From: Litchfieldia alkalitelluris
Lineage (GTDB): Bacteria; Bacillota; Bacilli; Bacillales; Salisediminibacteriaceae
Assembly: GCF_002153425.1 (NCBI RefSeq)
Contig: NZ_KZ119600.1
Coordinates: 3,275,920 to 3,339,919 of the forward strand
Direction of reading: 5' to 3'
Length of the DNA: 64,000 nt
The translations under genes and the position numbers were made by a program. How positions within the stretch are numbered: position 1 is the first letter of the stretch; each line of letters opens with the position of its first letter. The notes beneath the pieces were generated by a model. It saw only the letters and a program-made list of their open reading frames with translations, searched no databases and had not been told where the DNA came from. Positions 9,691 to 17,294 of the stretch are shown here, one piece after another.

Positions 9691-9981
9691 AATAAAAAAA
9701 AGCTTCGTTCCCAGAAGGGACGAAAGCTCGCGGTACCACCCTTGTTAATGGTTGGCTTCCATAAAGAAATGCCTCCCATTCACTTTAAAGATTTTAACGG
9801 AAATCTATCCGGATCACCTTCATAAGATATACTTATGGTCCAGTGTCAACTCCAGAGTGAATTCAACTGTGCTCCACATAGAAATGCTTTCAGTCTAGGA
9901 CATTTCCTCCCTTAATGGGAACGGTCAGTTTACTACTCTCTTTCATAGTTTTTTCATTATGCAAACTAATTTAAATTTATG
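9691..9981 (-). promoter_or_regulatory. Phe T-box leader of pheST
   Basis: On the minus strand the stem I AGTA motif is followed by a specifier loop GAATTCAC with TTC (Phe) at 9859-9861. Further on come the T-box core GGGTGGTACCGCG and a terminator stem (AGCTTTCGTCCC / GGGAACGAAGCT) followed by eight T residues at about 9694-9701. Uncharged tRNA-Phe should stabilise the antiterminator and raise pheST expression. Confidence 0.93.
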
Positions 9982-9987
9982 CTAATC

Positions 9988-10016
9988 ATTATATAAGTTT
10001 TTCCTTGAAATCGCAA
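9988..10016 (-). promoter_or_regulatory. Sigma-A promoter of the pheS T-box transcript
   Basis: TTGCGA, 17-nt spacer, TATAAT on the minus strand, just upstream of the T-box leader. Confidence 0.75.
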
Positions 10017-10035
10017 ACTCTACTTTAAATCTCTA

Positions 10036-10791
10036 TTATCCCCTTAAGTGATAAAGGAGAATACCAGTAGCAATACTTACGTTTAATGACTCAGCTTGGC
10101 CGTGTATTGGGATATATAAATTCTGGTCACACAGTTCTAATAAAGATTCTTGTACGCCATTTCCTTCATTCCCCATAATTAAGGCGAAGTTTTCTTGAGG
10201 TTCAATAGCATTGTAAGTACTACCAGTTAATGACGTTCCAAATATGGGTATACTCTGATCCCTACATAGTTGAACGGCTTCTTCTAAATTCATTTTTTGA
10301 ACTGGAACATGGAAAGCTGAACCTTGAGTAGACCGGAGTACTTTCCCATTAAACAAGTCGACTGTTCCATCTCCAAGTATCACTCCATCAACTCCAGCTG
10401 CATCTGCAGTTCTTATCATAGCCCCGAGATTACCAGGATCTTGAACCCCATCAATAAATAAAAATTTACCCTTTTCCAGTAAGATATTTTTATTGATTGG
10501 CAGGTCACAAATGGCAGCATATCCTTGTGGAGTTTCTGTCTCACAAACTTCCTTCATAACTTTTTTAGTGACGTATACCTCTGAGAGATTCAAGACCTTC
10601 CATTCATGAGGAGTTTCTTTCTCTTCCTCAATGAGAAGTTCTTTAATCGGGAGCTCAGCTTTTAGCGCTTCTTCGATGAGATGCACTCCCTCTATTAAAA
10701 ATTGGCCTGCTTTTTCTCGACCTTTTCTAGTATGTAACTTTTTCCATGACTTTACCTTTGTATTTTGAAGTGATTCAATTACCTCCACCAT
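10036..10791 (-). CDS. ysgA: SpoU/TrmH family 23S rRNA 2'-O-methyltransferase (YsgA-like)
   Basis: A 251-residue SPOUT-class methyltransferase. An N-terminal substrate-binding domain (about 1-100, with WKKLHTRKGREKAGQFLIEGVHLIEEA) precedes the knotted catalytic domain. The three SpoU motifs are visible: DGVQDPGNLGAMIRTADAAG (motif 1), FALIMGNEGNGV (motif 2) and IPIHGQAESLNVSIATGILLYH (motif 3). It resembles B. subtilis YsgA and the RlmB/TrmH group. The exact methylation target cannot be read from sequence. It sits between the pheS T-box and divergent sspI, as in B. subtilis. Confidence 0.92.
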   Translation of the reverse strand: MVEVIESLQNTKVKSWKKLHTRKGREKAGQFLIEGVHLIEEALKAELPIKELLIEEEKETPHEWKVLNLSEVYVTKKVMKEVCETETPQGYAAICDLPINKNILLEKGKFLFIDGVQDPGNLGAMIRTADAAGVDGVILGDGTVDLFNGKVLRSTQGSAFHVPVQKMNLEEAVQLCRDQSIPIFGTSLTGSTYNAIEPQENFALIMGNEGNGVQESLLELCDQNLYIPIHGQAESLNVSIATGILLYHLRG

Positions 10792-10865
10792 TCCCTAACT
10801 CCCCTCTTGAATAAAACAGCAAAAATATAATCACAAAAGTTCAATGGTGATTATTTCTTTCTATC

Positions 10866-10895
10866 ACATAATCATACCCCATTTCACTCATACTA
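10866..10895 (+). promoter_or_regulatory. Sigma-G promoter of sspI
   Basis: ACATA, 18-nt spacer, CATACTA: a good match to the forespore sigma-G consensus (GHATR, 18, CATNHTA), located 63 nt upstream of the start codon. Confidence 0.75.
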
Positions 10896-10957
10896 TAACA
10901 GACTAAGTAACTAAAATCTGTAAAGTTGTTTACCTACACAAGAAAGGAAGATCTAAT

Positions 10958-11164
10958 ATGAGTTTCAATCTACGTGCTGCTATTATGCAGAATATCACTG
11001 GAAATAGTGCTGACGAAGTAGAAGCAACTATTGTCGATGCTGTGCAAAGTGGAGAAGAAAAAATGCTACCAGGTTTAGGTGTTCTATTTGAAGTTTATTG
11101 GAATCAAGCAAGTGAACAAGAAAAACAGCAAGTAGTAAATGAAATTTCAAAAGGCCTACAATAA
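10958..11164 (+). CDS. sspI: Small acid-soluble spore protein I
   Basis: A 68-residue minor SASP made in the forespore. The conserved NITGNSADEVEATIVDAVQSG and EEKMLPGLGVLFEVYW segments identify SspI, and the length is normal. AGAAAGGAAG precedes the ATG. A sigma-G-type promoter lies just upstream and a strong terminator follows within 30 bp, so it is a single-gene unit switched on late in sporulation. It is divergent from ysgA, as in B. subtilis. Confidence 0.96.
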   Translation: MSFNLRAAIMQNITGNSADEVEATIVDAVQSGEEKMLPGLGVLFEVYWNQASEQEKQQVVNEISKGLQ

Positions 11165-11188
11165 AGCAACTTATATCGTTTTTGCTGG

Positions 11189-11218
11189 AAGAACTGCTAT
11201 TTAGCAGTTCTTTTTTTG
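11189..11218 (+). terminator. Terminator of sspI
   Basis: AGAACTGCTA and TAGCAGTTCT pair with a short loop and are followed by seven T residues. Confidence 0.87.
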
Positions 11219-11285
11219 GTTTTATAAAAAGATAAAACGGTTAAAGCGATATAAACTACATTTATTTACTAAAGGGGCCTGTTAA

Positions 11286-12803
11286 ATGAAGCAGTCGATT
11301 AAATCTAATACAGTATTTTTGATTTCTGCCGTCTTAGTAATTTCTATTGCACTCTGGGGATTCCTCACCCCTGAACATATGAATAGAACAATGGACGATC
11401 TATATCAATTAATTAATAATAGTTTCGGTTGGATTTACGTTCTCAGTACTGCTACAATGATTGGCTTCTGTTTATACTTGGGATTTGGACCATACCGACA
11501 CATGAAACTAGGTAAATCAACAGATAAACCAGAGTACAGTTATTACTCATGGATTGGGATGTTATTTGCAGCTGGAATGGGTGTAGGTCTTGTTTTTTGG
11601 GGAGTTGGGGAACCTTTATCCCATTATGAGAATCCACCAAATGCGGAGTCTCATTCTTCTGAAGCGGGGGAAAGGGGAATAGTATATGGCGTCTTTCACT
11701 GGGGGATCCATCCATGGGCCGTATATGCTATTGTAGCCCTTGGTCTAGCATTTGCTAAATTCAGAAAAAACCTTCCTGGGCTCATTAGTTCAAGTTATTT
11801 TTCATTACTTGGGAGAAAAATTAATGGTCCCATTGGTTATTCTATAGACATCATTGCAATTATAGGAACAACGGTTGGTATTGCTACTTCGTTTGGACTT
11901 AGTACAATTCAGTTAGGGAGTGGTCTTGAACAGCTAATGGGAACTGACAATACCATCACACTGCAACTATTTATCATCATTATTATTACTTGTATATTTA
12001 TTTTTTCAGTCGTTACTGGAATTAATAAAGGAATGCGTTACTTAAGCAACATTAATTTGTTTATTGCTTTGTTTTTAATGATTTCCGTTATTACCCTTGG
12101 TCCAACATTATTTATAATGGAGCATATTCCGAAAACAGTTGGAAACTATTTGAGTGAATTTGTCTCACTAAGTTTTCAAACAACACCATACAGTGATAAT
12201 GAATGGATTGGTGATTGGACTTTCTTTTATTGGGCTTGGGTCATTTCATGGAGCCCTTTTGTCGGGACGTTTATAGCCAGAATATCCAAAGGGCGTACAT
12301 TGCAGGAGTTTATATTAGGTGTTTTATTTGTCCCTGCTCTAGTAACTATTATTTGGTTTACAGCGTTTGGAGGATCCGCAGTTTACAACGAAATTGAAGG
12401 ACACACCTCCATTTCAGAAACTGTATACAAAGAGCCAGAAACAGGCTTATTTCTCTTACTCAATGAATTGCCATTTGGCGTCATTTTAAGTGCCTTAGCA
12501 TTATTATTGATTAGTATTTTCTTTATTACATCAGCAAATTCTGCAACATATGTGTTAGGAGTTTTTTCTTCCAAGGGGAACTTAGAACCTAGAAATAACG
12601 TTCTTGTCATCTGGGGGCTCCTCATCTCTTCCATCGCTGGTGCTATATTAATAAGTGGCGGTATAGATGGTTTACAAGCCCTTGCTATAACCACTGCCCT
12701 TCCATTTACATTGTTGATATTGTTGATGATGGTCTCCATGCTGAAGTCACTAAAAAGGGAAGGGAAAAAACTTCATAAAGTTTCTGAAAAAGAAGATTGG
12801 TAA
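11286..12803 (+). CDS. BCCT family glycine betaine/osmolyte transporter
   Basis: A 505-residue carrier with about twelve hydrophobic segments, of the betaine/choline/carnitine (BCCT) family and closest in type to OpuD/BetP. Diagnostic motifs are GMGVGLVFWGVGEPLSHY in the third segment, which contributes to substrate and Na+ coupling, and the Trp-rich WTFFYWAWVISWSPFVGTFIARISKGRT signature of the eighth segment region. It most likely imports compatible solutes with Na+ during osmotic stress; the exact substrate is inferred from the family only. The start ATG follows AAAGGGG. It is not part of the B. subtilis gene order here and stands alone between two terminators. Confidence 0.88.
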   Translation: MKQSIKSNTVFLISAVLVISIALWGFLTPEHMNRTMDDLYQLINNSFGWIYVLSTATMIGFCLYLGFGPYRHMKLGKSTDKPEYSYYSWIGMLFAAGMGVGLVFWGVGEPLSHYENPPNAESHSSEAGERGIVYGVFHWGIHPWAVYAIVALGLAFAKFRKNLPGLISSSYFSLLGRKINGPIGYSIDIIAIIGTTVGIATSFGLSTIQLGSGLEQLMGTDNTITLQLFIIIIITCIFIFSVVTGINKGMRYLSNINLFIALFLMISVITLGPTLFIMEHIPKTVGNYLSEFVSLSFQTTPYSDNEWIGDWTFFYWAWVISWSPFVGTFIARISKGRTLQEFILGVLFVPALVTIIWFTAFGGSAVYNEIEGHTSISETVYKEPETGLFLLLNELPFGVILSALALLLISIFFITSANSATYVLGVFSSKGNLEPRNNVLVIWGLLISSIAGAILISGGIDGLQALAITTALPFTLLILLMMVSMLKSLKREGKKLHKVSEKEDW

Positions 12804-12835
12804 TCTAGTCTAACGACAATTTTCCAATACAAATA

Positions 12836-12876
12836 TAAAGGCTGTCCCAAAAATATGATTTTGGGACAGCTTCTTA
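12836..12876. terminator. Bidirectional terminator
   Basis: GCTGTCCCAAAA pairs with TTTTGGGACAGC between the convergent BCCT and M42 peptidase genes. Confidence 0.82.
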
Positions 12877-12906
12877 TAATGATGACGATAACCCAGCAAT
12901 TAGCAA

Positions 12907-13983
12907 TTACTCAAACGTAATTGCATCTACTGTCTTGCGGTCTAATTTCTTAATTACTTCAACAATTAATTTAACTGCATTCTCAAAGTCATCACGGTGC
13001 AGAATCGCAGCATGTGTATGAATATATCTAGTTGCAATTGTGATGGAAAGGGCTGGAACTCCATTAGCAGTAAGGTGAATTGCTCCAGAATCAGTCCCTC
13101 CTGCTGCAACAGAGTCAAACTGATATGGAATATCATTTTCATCTGCCGTATCTGTTACGAAGTCTCGTAGACCTTTATGAGATATCATGGAAGCATCATA
13201 AACTAAGATTTGAGGTCCTTTCCCCATTTTTGCCAAGGCGTCCTTTTCAGTTACACCTGGCGTATCTCCAGCAATTCCTACATCAACGCCAAATCCAATG
13301 TCTGGTTGAATATGGTGAGCAGATGTTCTTGCACCACGAAGTCCTACTTCCTCTTGAACAGTTCCTACACCATAAACAATGTTAGGGTGTGATTCATCCT
13401 TCAAACGTCGAAGAACTTCAATAGCGATGGCACATCCAATTCGATTGTCCCAAGCCTTTGCCATAAGCATTTTCTCATTTTTCATTACAGTAAACTCACA
13501 TACTGGGACGATTGAGTCTCCAGGGCGAACCCCAAACTCTTGTGCTTCCTCCTTACTTGTTGCACCAATATCGATAAACATATCCTTTTTATCAACTGGT
13601 TTCTTTCTAGCTTCTGGAGGAAGAATATGTGGAGGCTTTGAACCAATCACACCTGGCACATTGCCATTACGAGTCATGATTGTAACGCGTTGTGCAAGCA
13701 TGACTTGCTCCCACCAACCACCAACTGGTTGGAACTTCACAAAGCCTTTATCGTCAATGTGAGTGACCATGAAACCAATTTCATCAAGGTGGCCTGCGAC
13801 CATTATTTTAGGTCCATTAGCGTCCCCTGTTTTTTTAGCAATTAAGCTTCCTAAATTGTCTGTTTCAATATCATCAGCAAACGGTGCAATGTACTTTTTC
13901 ATCACATCACGGACTTCACGTTCGTTGCCCGGGATTCCATTTGCATCTGTCAATTCCTTCAACATGGTTAAAATTTCATCCAT
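12907..13983 (-). CDS. ysdC: M42 family metallo-aminopeptidase (YsdC)
   Basis: A 358-residue cytoplasmic peptidase of the M42 glutamyl/deblocking aminopeptidase group, equivalent to B. subtilis YsdC. Metal ligands are visible as AGHLDEIGF (His/Asp), AWDNRIGC (bridging Asp), [12 protein letters not shown] (catalytic Glu pair), VDVGIAGD, and [10 protein letters not shown] near the C-terminus with RYIHTHAA. Such enzymes form large tetrahedral dodecamers. The ATG at 13983 follows AGGAGGTA. It is convergent with the BCCT gene. Confidence 0.92.
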   Translation of the reverse strand: MDEILTMLKELTDANGIPGNEREVRDVMKKYIAPFADDIETDNLGSLIAKKTGDANGPKIMVAGHLDEIGFMVTHIDDKGFVKFQPVGGWWEQVMLAQRVTIMTRNGNVPGVIGSKPPHILPPEARKKPVDKKDMFIDIGATSKEEAQEFGVRPGDSIVPVCEFTVMKNEKMLMAKAWDNRIGCAIAIEVLRRLKDESHPNIVYGVGTVQEEVGLRGARTSAHHIQPDIGFGVDVGIAGDTPGVTEKDALAKMGKGPQILVYDASMISHKGLRDFVTDTADENDIPYQFDSVAAGGTDSGAIHLTANGVPALSITIATRYIHTHAAILHRDDFENAVKLIVEVIKKLDRKTVDAITFE

Positions 13984-14175
13984 CTATTATGTACCTCCTT
14001 CATTTTTTAGGCTTGTTAAAACATTTAAGCCTACGAAAATAAAAAATATTATGTCACTTACCTATTATAACGACTCCACTGAATATTCTCAAATTACGGA
14101 AATCGAAATAATTGAAATTACTTTTCAGAGCCTAGTGTCTAGACTTAGTTATTATTTACAAAAACCTCATGAATA

Positions 14176-14679
14176 TTAATAGCCATTATCTTGTCTATCA
14201 AAATTCACGTTGTTTTTCTTTTCATATGCTTTAACAATCTGTTGTTCAGAAAAGTTAAGGGCTGCTCCTAATTGAAGATATGCATGAAATAATGTTGTGT
14301 ATGAGTTAGAGCTTTTATCCTCTCTGAACTTATGAACTCCATTTAGAACTTCATAAAAGCATGGCACAAGATCTTCTCCTGTTTTTTCCCCTTCACTATT
14401 CATATCATAAACCGTGTTTACTTTATCGAAGTCACATTCCAGACCTACAGATAAAATGAAGTGAATACCATCTACATATTCTTCTAATATGATTTCGTTT
14501 GGTGAAGGTCCCTTTTCACTCCAAAATTTAAAACATCTTGTTTCATTTGCTAGTTCTGCTAATTCCACATAAAAAGCCATTAATTTCCTATCTAATAAAT
14601 CTTCATTTCCTAAGTTATGCTTTTTTTCTATGTATGAATCCAATTGCTTTTGCATGTCATACAAACTTCTAAAATCCAC
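14176..14679 (-). CDS. Dimeric dUTP diphosphatase (dUTPase_2 type)
   Basis: A 167-residue all-alpha dUTPase, of the MazG-like rather than the trimeric beta fold. The metal-binding helices show ELAELANETRCFKFW and EEYVDGIHFILSVG, the E-x-x-E and E-x-x-D pattern expected for dUTP hydrolysis. It should keep dUTP low and supply dUMP. The start is GTG at 14679, with GAGGGGAT about 8 nt upstream. It lies between ysdC and divergent ysdB. The family is found in many Bacillaceae and their phages; nothing else here looks phage-derived. Confidence 0.85.
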   Translation of the reverse strand: MDFRSLYDMQKQLDSYIEKKHNLGNEDLLDRKLMAFYVELAELANETRCFKFWSEKGPSPNEIILEEYVDGIHFILSVGLECDFDKVNTVYDMNSEGEKTGEDLVPCFYEVLNGVHKFREDKSSNSYTTLFHAYLQLGAALNFSEQQIVKAYEKKNNVNFDRQDNGY

Positions 14680-14748
14680 TTATAATCCCCTCGATTCTAT
14701 ACATTCACAAAATTATTCTCTTATTATAACAAAAAAATGTACTTTTTC

Positions 14749-14774
14749 TGAAACCTTATTGTAACTAATACGTA
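14749..14774 (+). promoter_or_regulatory. Sigma-W promoter of ysdB
   Basis: TGAAAC, 16-nt spacer, CGTA: a perfect match to the sigma-W (envelope stress) consensus, 140 nt upstream of ysdB, whose B. subtilis counterpart belongs to the sigma-W regulon. Confidence 0.88.
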
Positions 14775-14914
14775 GAAGTAACGAGTATTATAATATATAT
14801 CAAAAAACACATGAGTTTATAGCTTATAACCACATGCTAAGAGAATTGTATAAATGGCTATCCTGAAAATAGGGTATAGAATAATACAAAGATTCTCTTG
14901 AAGGAGAGAGGCAT

Positions 14915-15322
14915 ATGATAACTGTTATCATTTTTCGATTATTACTCCTGGTTGCCATAGGAATTATTATCTATAGTATTGGCAAGTATTTATTTGACCC
15001 ACGGAGAAAATTGGAAGCTGCACATTCTCAAGGCACTTTCCACTTTTTAGATGACCCCAATAACGTTCGAAAAAATTTATTGTTCACCTATAGAGGTGTT
15101 TTGTTTGAAGGTGAAAAATTCCTTGGTCCAACAGAAGACTCTTTTGAAGTAACTTCTATACTGATTGGGACAGAAGAGGTCGATAAGCTCCAAGGACTTA
15201 GTATTAAAGACTTTCATTTTTTGGAGAAAGAAATTCTCATTCATTACCCAAAAGCTGAAATTGAATGGAAAAGTCCAATGAAAGAATTGATTAAAAAACA
15301 AAAGAAGAATCATGAATATTAA
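14915..15322 (+). CDS. ysdB: Sigma-W-regulated membrane-anchored protein YsdB
   Basis: A 135-residue protein with a single N-terminal membrane segment (about residues 3-24) and a cytoplasmic or surface domain. HFLDDPNNVRKNLLFTYRGVLFEGEKFLG and EIEWKSPMKE match B. subtilis YsdB closely. Its function is unknown, but it belongs to the antibiotic/envelope-stress response. A consensus sigma-W promoter lies upstream and a strong terminator follows. In B. subtilis it neighbours ysdA; here the ku/ligD genes and a ytxB-like gene lie between them. Confidence 0.9.
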   Translation: MITVIIFRLLLLVAIGIIIYSIGKYLFDPRRKLEAAHSQGTFHFLDDPNNVRKNLLFTYRGVLFEGEKFLGPTEDSFEVTSILIGTEEVDKLQGLSIKDFHFLEKEILIHYPKAEIEWKSPMKELIKKQKKNHEY

Positions 15323-15356
15323 AACAAGCTGCTATTAGTAGCTTGTTTTTTATTTA
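15321..15356 (+). terminator. Terminator of ysdB
   Basis: AAACAAGCT and AGCTTGTTT pair and are followed by TTTATTT, immediately after the ysdB stop. Confidence 0.85.
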
Positions 15357-15369
15357 AATCCTCCTCACC

Positions 15370-15399
15370 TCATTAAAACCCCTTTCTTCGTACATACTA
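15370..15399 (+). promoter_or_regulatory. Probable sigma-G promoter of ku
   Basis: TCATT, 18-nt spacer, CATACTA. The -10 is a full sigma-G match and identical to that of sspI; the -35 matches 3 of 5. B. subtilis ykoV-ykoU is also under sigma-G. Confidence 0.6.
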
Positions 15400-15418
15400 T
15401 GAATAATTAATGTACGAA
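15387..15418. repeat. Inverted repeat across the ku promoter and leader
   Basis: TTCGTACAT (15387-15395) and ATGTACGAA (15410-15418) are perfect inverted arms around a 14-bp centre that includes most of the -10. The right arm touches the ribosome-binding site, so it may be an operator. Confidence 0.6.
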
Positions 15419-15430
15419 GGAGAATCTTCT

Positions 15431-16297
15431 ATGCACACAATTTGGAAAGGCACCATCTCTTTTGGACTCGTTAGTATCCCTATTAAGCTTCATGCAGCAA
15501 CAGAGAATAAAGATGTTAAGCTAAGAAATCTCCACAAAGATTGTCACGCTCCCATAAAATATGAGAAAACCTGTTCTGAATGCGGAAAAGAAATTTCAAA
15601 TGAAGAAATCGTCAAAGCTTATGAATACACCGAAGGAAAATATGTGGTCTTAGATGACGAAGAATTGGAAAAACTAAAGAAAGAACAAGAAGAAAAGGCT
15701 GTAGAAATAATCGATTTCGTCAAACTTGAAGAAATAGATCCAATTTATTTTGATAGAACATATTATGTAAGTCCTAATGAAGGTGGGTCTAAAGCTTATT
15801 CATTGTTACGAAAAGCACTAGCAGATACAGATAAAATTGGTTTAGCTAAAATAACGATTAGATCAAAAGAAAACCTTGCTGCTGTAAGAGTATATGGTAA
15901 AACCCTTGTTATGGAGACATTACATTTTCCTGATGAAGTGAGGGATATAAAGAGCGTTCCTAACGTTCCTGATGAAGCTAACATTCAACCGAAGGAATTA
16001 GAAACAGCCAAAACTTTAATTGACCATTTAACTGCTGAATTTGACCCATCAAAATATACTGATGACTATCGCTTAGAACTGTTAGAGTTAATTCGAGAAA
16101 AGGTTGAAGAAGACAAAGGTGTTACGAAACAAGAGCAAACAAATGTAATTGACTTAATGGAGGCACTTGAAAAAAGTATCGAAAAAGCTAAACCAAAGAA
16201 AACAAAAACAACTGCTAAGAAAACAACAAAATCTACTACCACCAAGAAAACAACAAAGAAAACAACAACTAGTAAACAAGAAAAAGCTGCTAAGTAG
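15431..16297 (+). CDS. ku: Ku-type DNA end-binding protein
   Basis: A bacterial Ku homodimer subunit (288 residues) that binds double-strand ends and recruits LigD for non-homologous end joining. The core begins TIWKGTISFGLVSIPIKL, the usual bacterial Ku opening, and includes a Cys pair region (CHAPIKYEKTCSECGKEI). The C-terminus is a Lys/Thr-rich low-complexity tail of about 35 residues (repeats of KKTTK), probably a DNA-contacting extension. I chose the ATG at 15431 because it follows AAGGAG and gives the family start; a longer frame begins seven codons earlier. The ligase gene follows at once. The promoter looks forespore-specific, in line with repair in germinating spores. Confidence 0.95.
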   Translation: MHTIWKGTISFGLVSIPIKLHAATENKDVKLRNLHKDCHAPIKYEKTCSECGKEISNEEIVKAYEYTEGKYVVLDDEELEKLKKEQEEKAVEIIDFVKLEEIDPIYFDRTYYVSPNEGGSKAYSLLRKALADTDKIGLAKITIRSKENLAAVRVYGKTLVMETLHFPDEVRDIKSVPNVPDEANIQPKELETAKTLIDHLTAEFDPSKYTDDYRLELLELIREKVEEDKGVTKQEQTNVIDLMEALEKSIEKAKPKKTKTTAKKTTKSTTTKKTTKKTTTSKQEKAAK

Positions 16298-16318
16298 TTA
16301 TGATAAGAGGATTTGTTT

Positions 16319-17266
16319 ATGAAACTAAAGCTTATTAAACCTTTTGAACCAGTTAGTGCTGATGAGATTCCCACAGGTGATAATTGGATTTCTCAAATCA
16401 AATGGGATGGCACCCGTATTCTAACATACTATGACGGAGATGAAGTAAGGCTTTTTAACAGAAGGAAAAATGAGCGGACCCATCACTTCCCTGAAATTAG
16501 TGATATCAATGACTATTGTTCTGCTAATTCCATCATTTTAGATGGGGAGGTAATTGCTCTTGATAAAAATGGAAAGCCCTCCTTTCATGAAGTCATGAAA
16601 AGGGATGCGATTCGGAAATTGGAGAAAGTAACGTATATTAAGGACGATGTCCCTGTCTACTATATTATATTTGACGTCCTTTACCTGAATGGGCAATGGA
16701 TAATAGATAGACCTTTAAGGGAGCGGCAAGAAATACTCTCGAAAGTCATTAACCCAAATAGAAATATACAGTTGGCCAAAAGTCAACTAGATGGAGATAC
16801 ACTTTTTGAAGTAACAAAAGAGCAAGATATGGAAGGAATTATTGTAAAGGACCTCGATAGTCCTTATAAATTGGATAAAAAAGATGCAAGTTGGCTGAAA
16901 GTAAAGAATTACCGAGATATTATCGCAGTGATAGGAGGAGTGACTTACCGTGATGACATTGTTAACTCTGTTTTGCTTGGACTATATAATGAAAAAAGAC
17001 AATTGTTCTTTGTGGGACATGCTGGTACAGGGAAAATGAAGCAGGAGGACTGGGCCAACTTAACAAAGTTAATTAAACCTCTATTGGTGGACGAGCGTCC
17101 TTTTATCAATCAACCGGAGCGCTATCAAAATACCCAGTGGGTAAAGCCACATTTAACGGTAAAAATAAAGTATATTGAATGGCCAGTTGGACGCTCCATT
17201 AGACAACCTAGTATCCAGGCGTTTACAGACATTCCGCCAAGTGAATGTACTTTACCTGGAATATAG
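16319..17266 (+). CDS. ATP-dependent DNA ligase (stand-alone LigD ligase module)
   Basis: A 315-residue ligase with a nucleotidyltransferase domain (about 1-200) and OB-fold (about 205-315). Motif I is KWDGTR with the adenylated Lys. LDGEV (motif III), FDVLY (motif IIIa), EGIIVKD (motif IV) and WLKVKN (motif V) follow in order. B. subtilis LigD carries this module fused to the polymerase. Here it is a separate gene that ends properly after its OB-fold. The start at 16319 is preceded by AGAGGA. It lies 22 nt after ku and 28 nt before the polymerase gene, so the three form an operon. Confidence 0.93.
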   Translation: MKLKLIKPFEPVSADEIPTGDNWISQIKWDGTRILTYYDGDEVRLFNRRKNERTHHFPEISDINDYCSANSIILDGEVIALDKNGKPSFHEVMKRDAIRKLEKVTYIKDDVPVYYIIFDVLYLNGQWIIDRPLRERQEILSKVINPNRNIQLAKSQLDGDTLFEVTKEQDMEGIIVKDLDSPYKLDKKDASWLKVKNYRDIIAVIGGVTYRDDIVNSVLLGLYNEKRQLFFVGHAGTGKMKQEDWANLTKLIKPLLVDERPFINQPERYQNTQWVKPHLTVKIKYIEWPVGRSIRQPSIQAFTDIPPSECTLPGI

Positions 17267-17294
17267 CTCAACTAAACGTGAAAGGGCAGTTCGT

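Noticed and set aside
9196-10035. Transposase or mobile gene in the pheS leader
   Set aside because: No frame resembles a transposase; the element is at most a non-autonomous repeat.
13379-14179. Plus-strand frames of 127 and 138 codons over ysdC
   Set aside because: Antisense to a clear M42 peptidase gene, without ribosome-binding sites or plausible protein composition.
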